This document shows, piece by piece, positions 1 to 9,590 of a DNA stretch of 35,354 nucleotides. The stretch's first letter is position 1, and each line of letters starts with the position of its first letter. A program made the position numbers and the translations under genes. The DNA is taken from contig PANW01000085.1 in the NCBI GenBank assembly GCA_002707785.1, positions 1 to 35,354 on the forward strand. Direction: 5' to 3'. Origin of the DNA: Cellvibrionaceae bacterium (lineage in GTDB: Bacteria; Pseudomonadota; Gammaproteobacteria; Pseudomonadales; Cellvibrionaceae). The notes beneath the pieces are model-generated. The model was not told the DNA's origin. It did not search any database and saw nothing but the letters and a program-made list of their open reading frames with translations.

Positions 1-1080
1 CCTTCGGGGAATTGGTCAGTTGTTGAGGCGTGCAGCGGGGTTCGCTACTTGATCGCCTCATTTGCTCTGGGCTTACTCTATGCCTATTTAACCTATCGGA
101 CCTTGTACAAAAGACTATTGTTTGTGGGTTTATCTATAATTATTCCGGTTTTCGCAAATAGTTTACGCGCATTTATGATTGTGATGATTGGTCATTACAG
201 CGATATGCAATACGCAGTGGGTGTGGATCATCTTATCTATGGTTGGGCATTCTTTGGCGTGGTCATTTTTTTGATGTTTTGGCTCGGTAGCTTTTTCGCA
301 GATGACGAATTGAACTATGAATCGTCGCTTGCAAACAAAACTCTTAATAATGACAAAAGAGGGGAGTGTAGTCATGGACGCTCTAGAGGCTATCCCAGCG
401 GATATTCCAAGGTGTTGTTTGGCGTAATGCTGTTGGTATTGGTTGGGGTTCAATCAATCCCCGAACGATTGATGGCAGATTCTAGCATTGCCCACCAATT
501 CAGTGTTGATGCACCTTATCTCGAGGGCTTGGATGTTCAGTTTGTTGCGGCGCCTTGGTCTTGGCATCCCGGGACGCCGAATGCGCAAGCCTCAGGTACG
601 CAGTACTACCAGTTTGATGGAAACACTTACGGGCTCTATTTCTTTCACTTCCTAAAGCACCAGCCCGGCTCAGAATTGGTCAATAGTTTGGATCAGTGGA
701 TCTCCGAGCACGATGTTAGCTGGAGAGTGGTTGAATCAACGACTGAAAAAATAGTGCTAGAACATCAAACGGTTTCTGCAGAACGAGTTCTTCTATCTGA
801 CGGACTATCAACGGTTCGAGTTTGGCGATGGTATAGTATCGGGAATAGCCATATTGCTAACCGATATCTCGCCAAGTTCTATGAATTTCTAAACTTGTTC
901 GATTCTTCTGAGAATTATTCGTCACGTTATTACATGGCTACAAAAGTCGATAAATCCCCATTAGACGGTAACTACAAGGAGTTTCTTCAGAAGTTAATTC
1001 CACAATTGTCGTCGACCTCTAGCACCGGGATCGCTGTTGGCAGCAGCGCCTCAGAGAAGCGTTATCAGGAGGGAGAATGA
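1..1080 (+). CDS. xrtA: Exosortase A fused to EpsI domain (5' truncated)
   Basis: The reading frame is open from base 1, so the gene begins before the window. The visible start-like TTG at 49 lies inside the protein. The first bases encode the exosortase catalytic motif EACSGVRYL, with the cysteine codon at 31-33. The catalytic arginine is in ANSLRA (codon 166-168) and the histidine in DHLIYGW (codon 229-231), so the Cys-Arg-His set is intact. Membrane segments follow. After a loop and one more hydrophobic segment near 412-460 comes an EpsI-like periplasmic domain (about 500-1000), with the typical APWSWHPG and [13 protein letters not shown] stretches. Exosortase A is an integral-membrane transpeptidase-like enzyme that processes PEP-CTERM proteins, and EpsI is its usual partner in EPS loci. 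XrtA-EpsI fusions are known. The next gene overlaps by ATGA. Confidence 0.93.
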   Translation, partial: PSGNWSVVEACSGVRYLIASFALGLLYAYLTYRTLYKRLLFVGLSIIIPVFANSLRAFMIVMIGHYSDMQYAVGVDHLIYGWAFFGVVIFLMFWLGSFFADDELNYESSLANKTLNNDKRGECSHGRSRGYPSGYSKVLFGVMLLVLVGVQSIPERLMADSSIAHQFSVDAPYLEGLDVQFVAAPWSWHPGTPNAQASGTQYYQFDGNTYGLYFFHFLKHQPGSELVNSLDQWISEHDVSWRVVESTTEKIVLEHQTVSAERVLLSDGLSTVRVWRWYSIGNSHIANRYLAKFYEFLNLFDSSENYSSRYYMATKVDKSPLDGNYKEFLQKLIPQLSSTSSTGIAVGSSASEKRYQEGE

Positions 1081-2267
1081 CTGCATCAAGTCCGGTTTCT
1101 TCGCCGTTGATTGTTCATCTTGTTTTCTCTCTTGGTACGGGTGGCCTCGAAAATGGTTTGGTGAATCTGATTAACCGATCCTCAGCGTATGAGTTTCGGC
1201 ATATGGTGATTTGTCTAACTTCCAGTGGTTCCTTCGCGCGTCGTATAGCTCAGAATAATGTAGAAATTGTTGAATTAAATAAGCCAGAGGGCCACAGCCT
1301 CTCGACGTTCATTCAGTTAAGAGAGCTAGTTAAGCAGTATCGCCCATCCATCGTGCACAGCAGAAATTTGGCTGCGTTAGAATTTCAGGTGGCAACACTG
1401 GGTATTCCAGGGATAAAACGGGTTCATGGCGAACACGGAAGGGACATTAACGATCCTCAAGGAAAGAACTGGAAGTATAACCTCCTGAGACGTATTTCTC
1501 GTCTGTGGATCGATAGATATATCACGGTCAGTAGGGAGCTAGAACTTTGGTTGTGCGATTTTATCGACGTTAACCCATCTATCATTACCCGTCAGGCCAA
1601 TGGAGTGGATTGCGATGTCTTTTCTGGTCGAACGATCTCAAACGAGGTGACTCTTAGTTCGTTGGCAAAGTCTCTCGATATTGATGGTCGTTATGTCATC
1701 GGTACGGTCGGGCGTTTAGTGGCGATCAAAGATCAAAAGACCTTAATCTCTGCGTTCGCCAAAGTTGCGGAAAATTATTGTGCTGGATTGAATGGACTAT
1801 GTCTTGTCATCGTTGGAGATGGCCCTATGCGTCTTGATTTGGAAGATCATGCGAACGCTCTTGGAGTGGCTAGCTCTATTCGATTTTGTGGTGAACGAGA
1901 TAATGTTCCCGATCTTTTGAAACTTATGGATGTTTTTGTATTACCGTCTATTGCCGAAGGGGTATCCAATACATTGCTAGAAGCTATGGCTACCGCTTTA
2001 CCGGTGATTGCTACTGCAGTAGGGGGTGCTCCAGATATCATTGTTAATGGCGACAACGGATTTTTGGTAGAAGTAGGAGCTAGTGAGCAGATAGCGAAAA
2101 AACTAACCACATGCGTTGAGGATCAGGGTATCGCTAGAGAGATAGGTTTCAATGGAAGGCAAACCGTAGAGCGTTATTACAGCTGGTCGGTGACAATAGA
2201 AAATTATTGCCGAGTCTATCGAGAGTTAGTGGGGAATCACGTCTTGGAAAAAACGATATCCACTTGA
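1077..2267 (+). CDS. XrtA-associated glycosyltransferase (TIGR03088 type, GT4)
   Basis: A 396-residue GT-B glycosyltransferase that probably adds one sugar to the lipid-linked EPS repeat unit at the cytoplasmic membrane face. The N-terminal donor/acceptor entry motif GTGGLEN lies at residues 20-26, near the start as expected. The C-terminal half carries the GT4 EX7E motif (E294 and E302, in [13 protein letters not shown]), followed by a glycine-rich AVGGAPDII segment. The order and wording of these motifs match the sugar transferases described as PEP-CTERM/EpsH1 system associated (TIGR03088). The start is supported by an AGGAGG-like ribosome site just upstream and by the ATGA overlap with xrtA. 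The donor and acceptor sugars cannot be read from the sequence. Confidence 0.9.
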   Translation: MTASSPVSSPLIVHLVFSLGTGGLENGLVNLINRSSAYEFRHMVICLTSSGSFARRIAQNNVEIVELNKPEGHSLSTFIQLRELVKQYRPSIVHSRNLAALEFQVATLGIPGIKRVHGEHGRDINDPQGKNWKYNLLRRISRLWIDRYITVSRELELWLCDFIDVNPSIITRQANGVDCDVFSGRTISNEVTLSSLAKSLDIDGRYVIGTVGRLVAIKDQKTLISAFAKVAENYCAGLNGLCLVIVGDGPMRLDLEDHANALGVASSIRFCGERDNVPDLLKLMDVFVLPSIAEGVSNTLLEAMATALPVIATAVGGAPDIIVNGDNGFLVEVGASEQIAKKLTTCVEDQGIAREIGFNGRQTVERYYSWSVTIENYCRVYRELVGNHVLEKTIST

Positions 2268-2280
2268 AGTGACAAGAATA

Positions 2281-2311
2281 GGTTGTCTAACTGATAGCGG
2301 AAAAGACAACC
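2281..2311. other. 8-bp inverted repeat in intergenic gap
   Basis: GGTTGTCT (2281-2288) and AGACAACC (2304-2311) are perfect reverse complements separated by 15 bases, in the 78-base gap before the amidotransferase gene. No T-run follows, so it is not a standard intrinsic terminator. It may be an operator or an mRNA hairpin that sets relative expression within the operon. Confidence 0.5.
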
Positions 2312-2345
2312 AATCTAAGCCTTTAAAAATTCAGAGATATTAGCT

Positions 2346-4286
2346 ATGTGTGGAATTGTTGGTTTATTCAGTATGGGGATTGGAGGTGAAGTTGATACAA
2401 CCTTACTGAAAAGAATGAATCACGAACAGCGTCATCGCGGGCCGGACGGCGACGGTATATTTGTGGACGATGGTATAGGCCTCGGGCATACAAGATTATC
2501 GATTATAGATATCGCGAGTGGTCACCAGCCTCTCTTTAATGAAGACGATAGTGTCGTCGTCACTTATAACGGGGAGATTTACAACTTTCCAGAGTTGATG
2601 GCTGAGCTTCAGAAGCTTGGCCACCGCTTTAAAACTCGTTGTGATACTGAAGTCATTGTGCACGCCTGGGAGGAATGGGGTGAAGCGTGTGTCAGAAGAT
2701 TTAGAGGGATGTTCGCCTTTGCCGTATGGGATTCTAATCAACAAGTACTATTTATTGCTCGAGATCGGCTTGGTATCAAACCGCTTTTCTACACGCTATT
2801 GAAGGACGGTAGTTTTGCCTTCTCGTCGGAGCTTAAAGCACTAAAGGTTCTTCCTGCTCTGTCTCGCAAACTCGATCACACTTCAATTCAAGACTATTTT
2901 TCCTTTGGCTATATTCCTGAACCCAAGACGATCTATCAAAGCACCTACAAAATGTGTCCCGGACACACGCTAACACTTCGTAGAAATAGAAACCTTCCCC
3001 AGCAGAAGCCCTATTGGGACCTTCGATTTGGAGATCCAATAGCAATTTCTGACGAGGACGCAGAAGGGGAACTGGTCTCTCGCTTAAAAGAAGCGGTGAA
3101 TATTCGCATGATGTCAGAAGTTCCTTTAGGGGCATTCTTGTCAGGTGGCGTCGATTCGGGAGCTGTGGTGGCAATGATGGCCGAACACAGTGAGTCGCCG
3201 GTGAACACTTGTTCCATTGGTTTTGATGTGGACAGTTTCGATGAAAGTAATTATGCAAAACAGGTCGCGGAGCGGTATCAAACCAATCACTTTGAGCAGA
3301 CGGTCGCCAGTGATGATTTCTCCTTAGTCGATAAATTATCACTATTATACGATGAGCCTTATGCCGACAGTTCTGCCATTCCTACGTATAGGGTTTGTCA
3401 GTTGGCGAAGGGGCGGGTAACTGTTGCTTTATCTGGAGATGGTGGCGATGAACATCTAGCGGGCTATCGGCGTTACTGTTGGCATATGAATGAAGAGCGT
3501 CTGCGGGGAAAGATCCCCTTAGGTGTGCGAAAGAAAGTATTTGGGCCTTTAGGAGAGTTCTATCCCAAGGCTGATTGGGCTCCACGGGTTTTTCGTGCAA
3601 AGACAACCTTTGAAGCCCTAGCAAGGAGTTCTGTCGATGCCTATTTCCACTCGGTGTCCTTGACAAGCGACCAACAGCGTAGTGATCTGTTTGGCGATAC
3701 GCTTAAACGATCGTTGGCAGATTACGACAGTCGTGAGATTTTCCGTCATTACGCTGATAAAGCAGATACCGAAGATCCTCTATCGTTGATCCAATACTTG
3801 GACGTCAAAACCTATCTAGTTGGAGATATTCTAACTAAGGTTGATCGAGCAAGTATGGCCCATGGGCTGGAAGTTCGGGTGCCTTTGCTTGATCACTTTC
3901 TCGTTGAATGGATCGCCCAGCTGCCTTCAAGCTTGAAGCTGCGGGGGCAAAATGGGAAGCATGTGTTTAAAAAAGCAATGGAGCCGCATCTTCCTCATAA
4001 TGTGCTTTATCGAAGAAAGATGGGCTTTGGTGTGCCACTTGCCGACTGGTTTCGGGGGCCTCTCCAGGGAATTCTTAAGCAAAGACTACTAGGCGGCGTT
4101 ATCGCCGAGTGTGGGCTGTTTAACTTGGGGTTCATAGAGCAAGTGATTGATCAGCACCTTGCGAAAACTCGAGATAATAGCGTATTGATCTGGACGCTGT
4201 TTATGTTTCAGGGATTTCTTCAGCAGGAGCTCGATGTATTCCCTGGCTCAGAAACCAGCAGGGCTAGTCTGGTGGTGGGCGCATGA
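2346..4286 (+). CDS. XrtA-associated amidotransferase 1 (asparagine synthase family)
   Basis: A 646-residue asparagine-synthase (glutamine-hydrolysing) family protein. It begins MCGIVG, so Cys2 is the class II glutaminase nucleophile after Met removal. The glutaminase domain has the usual RHRGPDG, YNGEIYN and CDTEV motifs (about residues 1-190). The C-terminal ATP-pyrophosphatase domain has the P-loop AFLSGGVDSGA near residue 265 and the SGDGGDE motif near residue 363. Length and motifs fit exosortase A system-associated amidotransferase 1 (TIGR03108). It probably transfers ammonia from glutamine to a carboxylate on an EPS sugar (for example a uronic acid) or on a carrier-bound intermediate; the true acceptor is unknown. 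It follows a 78-base gap and overlaps the next gene by ATGA. Confidence 0.92.
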   Translation: MCGIVGLFSMGIGGEVDTTLLKRMNHEQRHRGPDGDGIFVDDGIGLGHTRLSIIDIASGHQPLFNEDDSVVVTYNGEIYNFPELMAELQKLGHRFKTRCDTEVIVHAWEEWGEACVRRFRGMFAFAVWDSNQQVLFIARDRLGIKPLFYTLLKDGSFAFSSELKALKVLPALSRKLDHTSIQDYFSFGYIPEPKTIYQSTYKMCPGHTLTLRRNRNLPQQKPYWDLRFGDPIAISDEDAEGELVSRLKEAVNIRMMSEVPLGAFLSGGVDSGAVVAMMAEHSESPVNTCSIGFDVDSFDESNYAKQVAERYQTNHFEQTVASDDFSLVDKLSLLYDEPYADSSAIPTYRVCQLAKGRVTVALSGDGGDEHLAGYRRYCWHMNEERLRGKIPLGVRKKVFGPLGEFYPKADWAPRVFRAKTTFEALARSSVDAYFHSVSLTSDQQRSDLFGDTLKRSLADYDSREIFRHYADKADTEDPLSLIQYLDVKTYLVGDILTKVDRASMAHGLEVRVPLLDHFLVEWIAQLPSSLKLRGQNGKHVFKKAMEPHLPHNVLYRRKMGFGVPLADWFRGPLQGILKQRLLGGVIAECGLFNLGFIEQVIDQHLAKTRDNSVLIWTLFMFQGFLQQELDVFPGSETSRASLVVGA

Positions 4287-5503
4287 AAATACTTCATGTA
4301 TTGGATCATTCGATTCCCCTGCATAGTGGCTACACCTTTCGAACCCGCTCTATATTACAGCATCAGCGGGCGATTGGCTGGGAGACCTATCATTTAACGT
4401 CGGGCAAACAAGGATTCGTAGAGAGCTCGGTCGAAAAGATCGAGGATTTACAATTCTATCGCACACCGGCAGGGTCAAGCATTCTCGATCGCTTGCCTCT
4501 AGTCGAACAGCTTTCGATTGTTTGGAGGCTCTTCCGGCGGTTGCGTGGCCTTCTAAACACCCTAAAGCCTGATATCGTTCATGCTCACTCTCCGGCGTTA
4601 AACGGCTTGGCAGCACTCTGGGCTTGTCGAGGTCGAAATATCCCTGTGGTGTATGAGTGTCGTGCCTTTTGGGAAGACGCAGCTGTTGATAACGGATCGA
4701 GTACTGAAGGAGGTCTACGTTATCGTTTGACTCGAGCACTTGAAACCTACGTGTTTAGCCAGGCAGAGGCTGTTACTACCATTTGTCAGGGGTTAAAAGA
4801 TGATGTTATCGATCGTGGCGTTGACCCTAATAAAATCACCGTTATTCCGAATGCCGTTGACCTAAAGAAGTTCACCGAAACCAACGAAAGTGAAATGGGT
4901 AACGTATTTAATGACTTAAAACGTAATCACCCGGATATTCAGGAGTACACCTTAATAGGGTTCTTTGGCTCGTTTTATGAGTATGAGGGATTGTCGATGT
5001 TGCTCGATACCATGGCGTTATTGAAACAGAGTGGTCAAAAAGTGTTTCTGTTACTTGCTGGCGGTGGTCCACACGAAGAGCAGATTACACAAAAGATTCG
5101 AGATCTGAAGCTTGACGATGTTGTTAAATTTAATGGTCGAGTTCCTCACGAAGTGATTCAAGAATACTATCAGGCTGTAGATTTCATGGTTTATCCTCGC
5201 CTGTCTATGCGTCTTACCGAATTGGTCACGCCACTTAAGCCGCTCGAGGCTATGGCTAAGGGGAAAATCGTTATAGCGTCCTCGGTCGGCGGACATAAAG
5301 AGCTCATCCGTGACGGTGAAACCGGGTTGTTATTCAGTGCAGGGTGCTCAAGGTCCTTGGCTGATATCATTGTGACAGCCATTGGCAAGAAGGGCCAGTG
5401 GCCAATAATTCGTGCACGAGCCCGAAAGTTCGTCGAAGAGGAGCGAAACTGGCACCGCAGTGTGGAGTTCTACCGGGAGGCTTATGCAACCGCTTGTGAA
5501 TAG
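4283..5503 (+). CDS. XrtA-associated glycosyltransferase (TIGR04063/Daro_2409 type)
   Basis: A 406-residue GT-B glycosyltransferase. The N-terminus MKILHVLDHSIPLHSGYTFR is the signature opening of the PEP-CTERM/exosortase A-associated Daro_2409 family (TIGR04063). The acceptor domain contains HAHSPALNGLAA, the hinge carries VIPNAVDLKKF, and the donor domain ends with the TELVTPLKPLEAMAKG motif that replaces the plain GT4 EX7E box in this family. It should act on the cytoplasmic side during EPS repeat-unit assembly. The start overlaps the amidotransferase stop as ATGA, and the end overlaps the start of the next gene by 20 bases, implying translational coupling. The substrates cannot be predicted. 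Confidence 0.9.
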   Translation: MKILHVLDHSIPLHSGYTFRTRSILQHQRAIGWETYHLTSGKQGFVESSVEKIEDLQFYRTPAGSSILDRLPLVEQLSIVWRLFRRLRGLLNTLKPDIVHAHSPALNGLAALWACRGRNIPVVYECRAFWEDAAVDNGSSTEGGLRYRLTRALETYVFSQAEAVTTICQGLKDDVIDRGVDPNKITVIPNAVDLKKFTETNESEMGNVFNDLKRNHPDIQEYTLIGFFGSFYEYEGLSMLLDTMALLKQSGQKVFLLLAGGGPHEEQITQKIRDLKLDDVVKFNGRVPHEVIQEYYQAVDFMVYPRLSMRLTELVTPLKPLEAMAKGKIVIASSVGGHKELIRDGETGLLFSAGCSRSLADIIVTAIGKKGQWPIIRARARKFVEEERNWHRSVEFYREAYATACE

Positions 5504-7967
5504 TGAGCTTCGATTGCTGGTGATTGGGCCTGCATCTCCTCCTGCTGGAGGTATGGCTACTCAAACCGAACAACTATGTCGGCTGCTAACGGACGAAGGT
5601 GTTGAGGTTGAGTTTCTGCAAACCAATCGAATGATTGGAGGGAATCTCATTCAACGAGTTCCTGTGGCAAGGGCCATTATCCGACTGCTTGCGTATCTTA
5701 TCTGCGGCTGGCGAGCGCTGGCGCGGGTGAATGTCGCCCATGTTATGTCCAACTCTGGCTGGTCGTGGCAATTGTATTCCGCGCCTATATTGTGGATGGG
5801 AAGATTACGAGGCGTTCCGGTTATTGTGAATTATCGCGGCGGCGGAGCTAAAGACTATTTTGAGGGGTCTGGAAAAAGAGTGAGTGTCAGTCTCGATCAC
5901 GCCACAGCCATCGTGGTGCCTTCTCACTTTTTGAAATCTGTATTTTCCGACTTTGGTTACTGCGCCTCCATTATTCCTAATATTGTGGATGTTGGTCGTT
6001 TTTATCCCAGAGATGCCAACGCCAAAAATAACGCAACAGCTGAATTTCATCTAGTAGTGGTGCGAAACCTCGAGAGCATATACGGTATCGATATTGCGAT
6101 TCAAGCTTTTTCAAAGCTGCACAAAAAGAATCCGAATACCCGATTGAGTATCGCCGGCAGTGGGCCAGAACTCGCCAACCTCACAAGACTTGTGGCGTCG
6201 CTCGAGATCGCAGAAGCAGTCAGCTTTCTAGGTAGGCTAAACCGAGCTGAAGTGGCTGAACTCTATCGAGACGCGGATATCTTTGTGAATAGTTCGCGTG
6301 TCGATAACATGCCAAACTCGGTGCTGGAAGCGATGGCGTCCGGCGTTCCCATTGTGTCCACTCGGGCAGGCGGTATTGCATACATCGTCGAACATCAAAA
6401 AACTGGGCGCTTGGTCAATATTAATGACGCCGATCAGTTAGCTGTCGAACTGATTGATCTATGTGGCAACCCAGAAGCTCGAACTTTCCTAAGTGATAAC
6501 GCCTCAGAGGCTGTGAAAAACTACCAATGGTCTCAGGTAAAGCAACAATGGCTATCGCTTTACCAGCGGCTTGCAAACGATCGAGGCTATCGTACAAGCT
6601 TGCCCAAAGAGGGCGGGTTTCACCTGTACACTCGCTTGATCTCAAATCTCATATTCCCGCTTCAAGAGCGAATCAAGAAACATCATACTGTTGCACTTCG
6701 ACGTTCGCTAGAGATGACTCAATGGCTGTCTCCTGAAGAGCTTGAAGCGTATCGAATACAAAGGCTGCGAGATTTCTTGTCTCATATAGGAACCTCTAGT
6801 GTCTATTATGGTAATCTGTTTAGGGGCCTAGGTTTTGATCCTTCTGCTATCTCGAGCCTTTCGGATCTGCACAAGCTACCACTGATGACTAAGGCCGATA
6901 TTCGTGATAATACCCGAGGCTTGACGGCTACAGATGCGAAGGGTTTACAGCGCTTCAGTACTGGAGGCTCCAGCGGTAATCCTCTAATCTTTTTTCTGGA
7001 TAGCGAGAGAATCAGTCACGATGTTGCGGCAAAATGGCGGGCAACTCGCTGGTGGGACGTTGATATTGGCGATCCAGAAATGGTGGTGTGGGGATCACCC
7101 ATTGAGTTGGGGGCGCAGGATCGTATACGCAAACTTCGAGATCAGCTGTATAGGACCAAATTGTTTTCTGCATTTGATATGTCAGATAAGACCTTGGCCA
7201 ACGCTTGCACGCAGCTAGTGGAGCAGCGTCCACGCATGGTATTTGGCTATCCGTCAGTGATTTCCAGCATTGCCCAATTTGCCAAGAAGACTGGTGTTAA
7301 GCTCTCAGGGTTAGGGGTAAAGGTCGTCTTCGTTACCGCCGAAAGACTCTACCCTGAACAGAGATCGATCATCGAATCGGCCTTTGGATGCCGAGTTGCC
7401 AACGGTTATGGTGGCCGTGATTCGGGTTTTATTGCTCACGAATGCCCTCAGGGAAGTCTTCATATCAGTGCAGAGGACATCATTGTTGAAACCGTCGATG
7501 GGGCCGGTAATCCCTGCGAAACCGGTGCTCAGGGTGAGATCGTTGTCACCCACATGGCCACAGAAAATTTCCCCTTCGTGCGATATCGGACGGGAGATGT
7601 TGGTGTTCTTTCCGACCAACACTGCGCTTGCGGAAGAGGCCTTCCGGTTCTCAAAGACATAGTGGGTCGAAGTTCAGATTTTGTGGTTGCTCAAGACGGT
7701 AGCAAGTTACACGGTGCCGCACTGACTTACGTACTCCGCGATCTCACCGGTATTGAAGGCTTCAAGATCGTTCAAAAAGACACCCGTCTCGTGCACATTG
7801 ACATCGTTAAGGGATCCGGTTACAAAAACGAGAACGAGAGTCTAATTGTCAAAGAGTTTTCACGCAGACTCGGTAAGGATCTCGAGTGCGTATTCGATTA
7901 TCCTGGTGAAATCGCCCCGGAGCCATCGGGAAAGTACCGGTACATCGTTTGTGAGGTCGAAAACTAG
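5484..7967 (+). CDS. Glycosyltransferase fused to CapK/PaaK-like adenylate-forming domain
   Basis: A single 827-residue frame joins two enzymes. Residues 1 to about 365 form a GT4 glycosyltransferase (GPASPPAGGMATQ near the start, NIVDVGRF hinge, NSVLEAMASGVPIVSTRAGG donor box). After a linker, residues about 400-827 form an ANL-type adenylation domain of the phenylacetate-CoA ligase/CapK kind, with STGGSSGNP at 492, YGGRDSG at 642, YRTGD at 701 and the C-terminal PSGKYR lysine at 817, so both halves look active. The adenylation half should activate a carboxylate with ATP, perhaps for loading onto the nearby ACP or for acylating a sugar. I chose the ATG at 5484 (after CGGGAGG) over an upstream in-frame start at 5412, which would overlap the previous gene by 92 bases. 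As I recall, separate proteins are the usual arrangement. Confidence 0.88.
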   Translation: MQPLVNSELRLLVIGPASPPAGGMATQTEQLCRLLTDEGVEVEFLQTNRMIGGNLIQRVPVARAIIRLLAYLICGWRALARVNVAHVMSNSGWSWQLYSAPILWMGRLRGVPVIVNYRGGGAKDYFEGSGKRVSVSLDHATAIVVPSHFLKSVFSDFGYCASIIPNIVDVGRFYPRDANAKNNATAEFHLVVVRNLESIYGIDIAIQAFSKLHKKNPNTRLSIAGSGPELANLTRLVASLEIAEAVSFLGRLNRAEVAELYRDADIFVNSSRVDNMPNSVLEAMASGVPIVSTRAGGIAYIVEHQKTGRLVNINDADQLAVELIDLCGNPEARTFLSDNASEAVKNYQWSQVKQQWLSLYQRLANDRGYRTSLPKEGGFHLYTRLISNLIFPLQERIKKHHTVALRRSLEMTQWLSPEELEAYRIQRLRDFLSHIGTSSVYYGNLFRGLGFDPSAISSLSDLHKLPLMTKADIRDNTRGLTATDAKGLQRFSTGGSSGNPLIFFLDSERISHDVAAKWRATRWWDVDIGDPEMVVWGSPIELGAQDRIRKLRDQLYRTKLFSAFDMSDKTLANACTQLVEQRPRMVFGYPSVISSIAQFAKKTGVKLSGLGVKVVFVTAERLYPEQRSIIESAFGCRVANGYGGRDSGFIAHECPQGSLHISAEDIIVETVDGAGNPCETGAQGEIVVTHMATENFPFVRYRTGDVGVLSDQHCACGRGLPVLKDIVGRSSDFVVAQDGSKLHGAALTYVLRDLTGIEGFKIVQKDTRLVHIDIVKGSGYKNENESLIVKEFSRRLGKDLECVFDYPGEIAPEPSGKYRYIVCEVEN

Positions 7968-7972
7968 TTATT

Positions 7973-9241
7973 ATGAGAGACCTCTTTGTCACTGCCGTCA
8001 TTTTGGGAAGCATTCCCTACATCATAAAAAGACCATGGATTGGCGTGTTAATGTGGTCGTGGATTAGCTACATGAATCCACACCGTCTTACTTGGGGCTT
8101 CGCATTCGATATGCCCTTCGCCCAGATCATTGCAATCGTATTGGTGCTCGCTATCGTGATGGACAAGAGCAAAAAGAGTATTCCTACCGATACGACGGTT
8201 ATGATTTGGGGAATGTTTCTCTTCTGGATTACCGTGACATCGATCTTCGCCATGTTTCCATCTAGCGCCTGGGTATTGTACGGCAAAGTGATGAAAATTC
8301 AGTTTGTGACATTCCTTACCATGTTGTTGATAACGGATCAGAAAAAAATAAACTATTTAATTTGGATTATCGTACTTTCAATAGGGTTCTTTAGCGTTAA
8401 AGGCGGAGTATTTACCTTGGTCAGCGGCGGCGGGTATCGCGTTTGGGGGCCGCCAGGAGGCTATATCGAAGAGAATAACAGTTTGGCGATGGCGACATTA
8501 ATGATTGTGCCTTTGATGGTTTATTTATTTCAGATTACGCCGTCGGAAAAAAAATGGCTTCGTTACGGTATAGCGGGTGCCATTGTATTGAGTTTACTAT
8601 CGGCACTGGGATCACAGTCAAGGGGAGCTCTACTCGCCGCACTGTCTGTGAGTGGCTATTTTTGGTTGGTGTCTTCACGCAAGCTAATCACTGGACCATT
8701 GTTGGTATTTCTGGTGATTCTCGGGATTAGTTTCATGCCCGATAGCTGGCACGCAAGAATGGAGACCATTCAGCACTATGAGCAAGACGAATCGGCGATG
8801 GGAAGGATCAACGCGTGGCAATATGCCATTAACGTTGCGAGTGATCGATTCACCGGAGGCGGCATGCAGTCTTGGAAACTCGAGAGTTTCTTGATCTACG
8901 CCCCAAATCCAGAATTTGTCCACGCCGCACACAGTATCTACTTCAGTATTCTCGGAGACCATGGTTGGCCTGGATTACTGCTGTTTTTACTAATTATATT
9001 CATGAGTTGGATGAATCTAAATTGGGTGATTGGCCATTGCCCTGAAACAGATTCTGCAAAGCTAGCAAAAATGATCAAAGTCAGCTTGGTGGCATATTGT
9101 ACGGGCGGCGCTTTTCTTAGCTTGGCATATTTCGATTTACCATGGCACTTATACGCTATCGCTGTTCTATTAAGGCATCAGAACTCGAATAACGGATTGG
9201 TAGGCGCTTTGAATCAACCTAGGCCAAGATTTGGTCATTGA
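7973..9241 (+). CDS. O-antigen-ligase-like protein, XrtA-associated (TIGR03097 type)
   Basis: A 422-residue polytopic membrane protein with roughly ten hydrophobic segments and a Wzy/WaaL-like fold. The opening (RDLFVTAVILGSIPYIIKRP, then MNPHRLTWGFA) matches the putative O-glycosylation ligase of exosortase A systems (TIGR03097). A longer loop in the second half (about residues 270-330) contains HAAHSIYFSILGDHGWPG, the region where WaaL-like ligases carry functional histidine. It should act at the periplasmic face, either polymerising EPS repeat units or transferring glycan to an acceptor. The start lies five bases after the fusion gene stop. No strong ribosome site is visible, so translation is probably coupled. 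Confidence 0.9.
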   Translation: MRDLFVTAVILGSIPYIIKRPWIGVLMWSWISYMNPHRLTWGFAFDMPFAQIIAIVLVLAIVMDKSKKSIPTDTTVMIWGMFLFWITVTSIFAMFPSSAWVLYGKVMKIQFVTFLTMLLITDQKKINYLIWIIVLSIGFFSVKGGVFTLVSGGGYRVWGPPGGYIEENNSLAMATLMIVPLMVYLFQITPSEKKWLRYGIAGAIVLSLLSALGSQSRGALLAALSVSGYFWLVSSRKLITGPLLVFLVILGISFMPDSWHARMETIQHYEQDESAMGRINAWQYAINVASDRFTGGGMQSWKLESFLIYAPNPEFVHAAHSIYFSILGDHGWPGLLLFLLIIFMSWMNLNWVIGHCPETDSAKLAKMIKVSLVAYCTGGAFLSLAYFDLPWHLYAIAVLLRHQNSNNGLVGALNQPRPRFGH

Positions 9242-9319
9242 CGTCATGCAGAGCAGGTGACTGCTGTTTGGAATTTTAAGGCCCTCCAGCGGCGGTGGGT
9301 ATCATTGAGGAGCTAGAGT

Positions 9320-9583
9320 ATGGAATCGGAATTGATTAGTCTTAAACAAGTTAACGAAGTACTTACCGAAGTTCTGCAATTAGGGGAGAGGGGAAGTGAA
9401 TTTGAGCTATCCTCACCTTTGTTGGGTGCAGTACCAGAGTTTGACTCTATGGCCGTAGTCGCGGTAATTACGGCATTGGAAGATAACTATGGTATTACCG
9501 TTGATGATGATGAAATTACCGCGGAGGTCTTTGAAACAGTTGGGAACATTGTCGAATTTGTTAATTCAAAAGTACTCGGCTAA
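9320..9583 (+). CDS. Acyl carrier protein
   Basis: An 87-residue acidic protein with the acyl-carrier fold. The 4'-phosphopantetheine attachment serine is S43 in PEFDSMAVV, at the start of helix 2, followed by the acidic helix and VDDDEI turn typical of ACPs. A GAGGAG ribosome site precedes the ATG. ACPs are regular members of exosortase A EPS loci alongside an acyl ligase (TIGR03098), a PLP decarboxylase (TIGR03099) and two hydrolases. The carrier probably holds an acyl or aminoacyl group intended for EPS decoration, but its cargo is unknown. Here the hydrolases follow immediately, while the ligase and decarboxylase lie about 20 kb downstream on the other strand. Confidence 0.93.
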   Translation: MESELISLKQVNEVLTEVLQLGERGSEFELSSPLLGAVPEFDSMAVVAVITALEDNYGITVDDDEITAEVFETVGNIVEFVNSKVLG

Positions 9584-9590
9584 TTAGACG

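Noticed and set aside
2833..3342. 169-codon minus-strand frame opposite the amidotransferase gene
   Set aside because: It is antisense to strongly conserved asparagine synthase motifs, has no recognisable domain, and is best explained as a shadow frame.
5412..5483. Longer start for the glycosyltransferase-adenylase fusion
   Set aside because: It would overlap the previous gene by 92 bases and has no family-like residues. The ATG at 5484 has GGGAGG just upstream and begins close to the conserved first strand.
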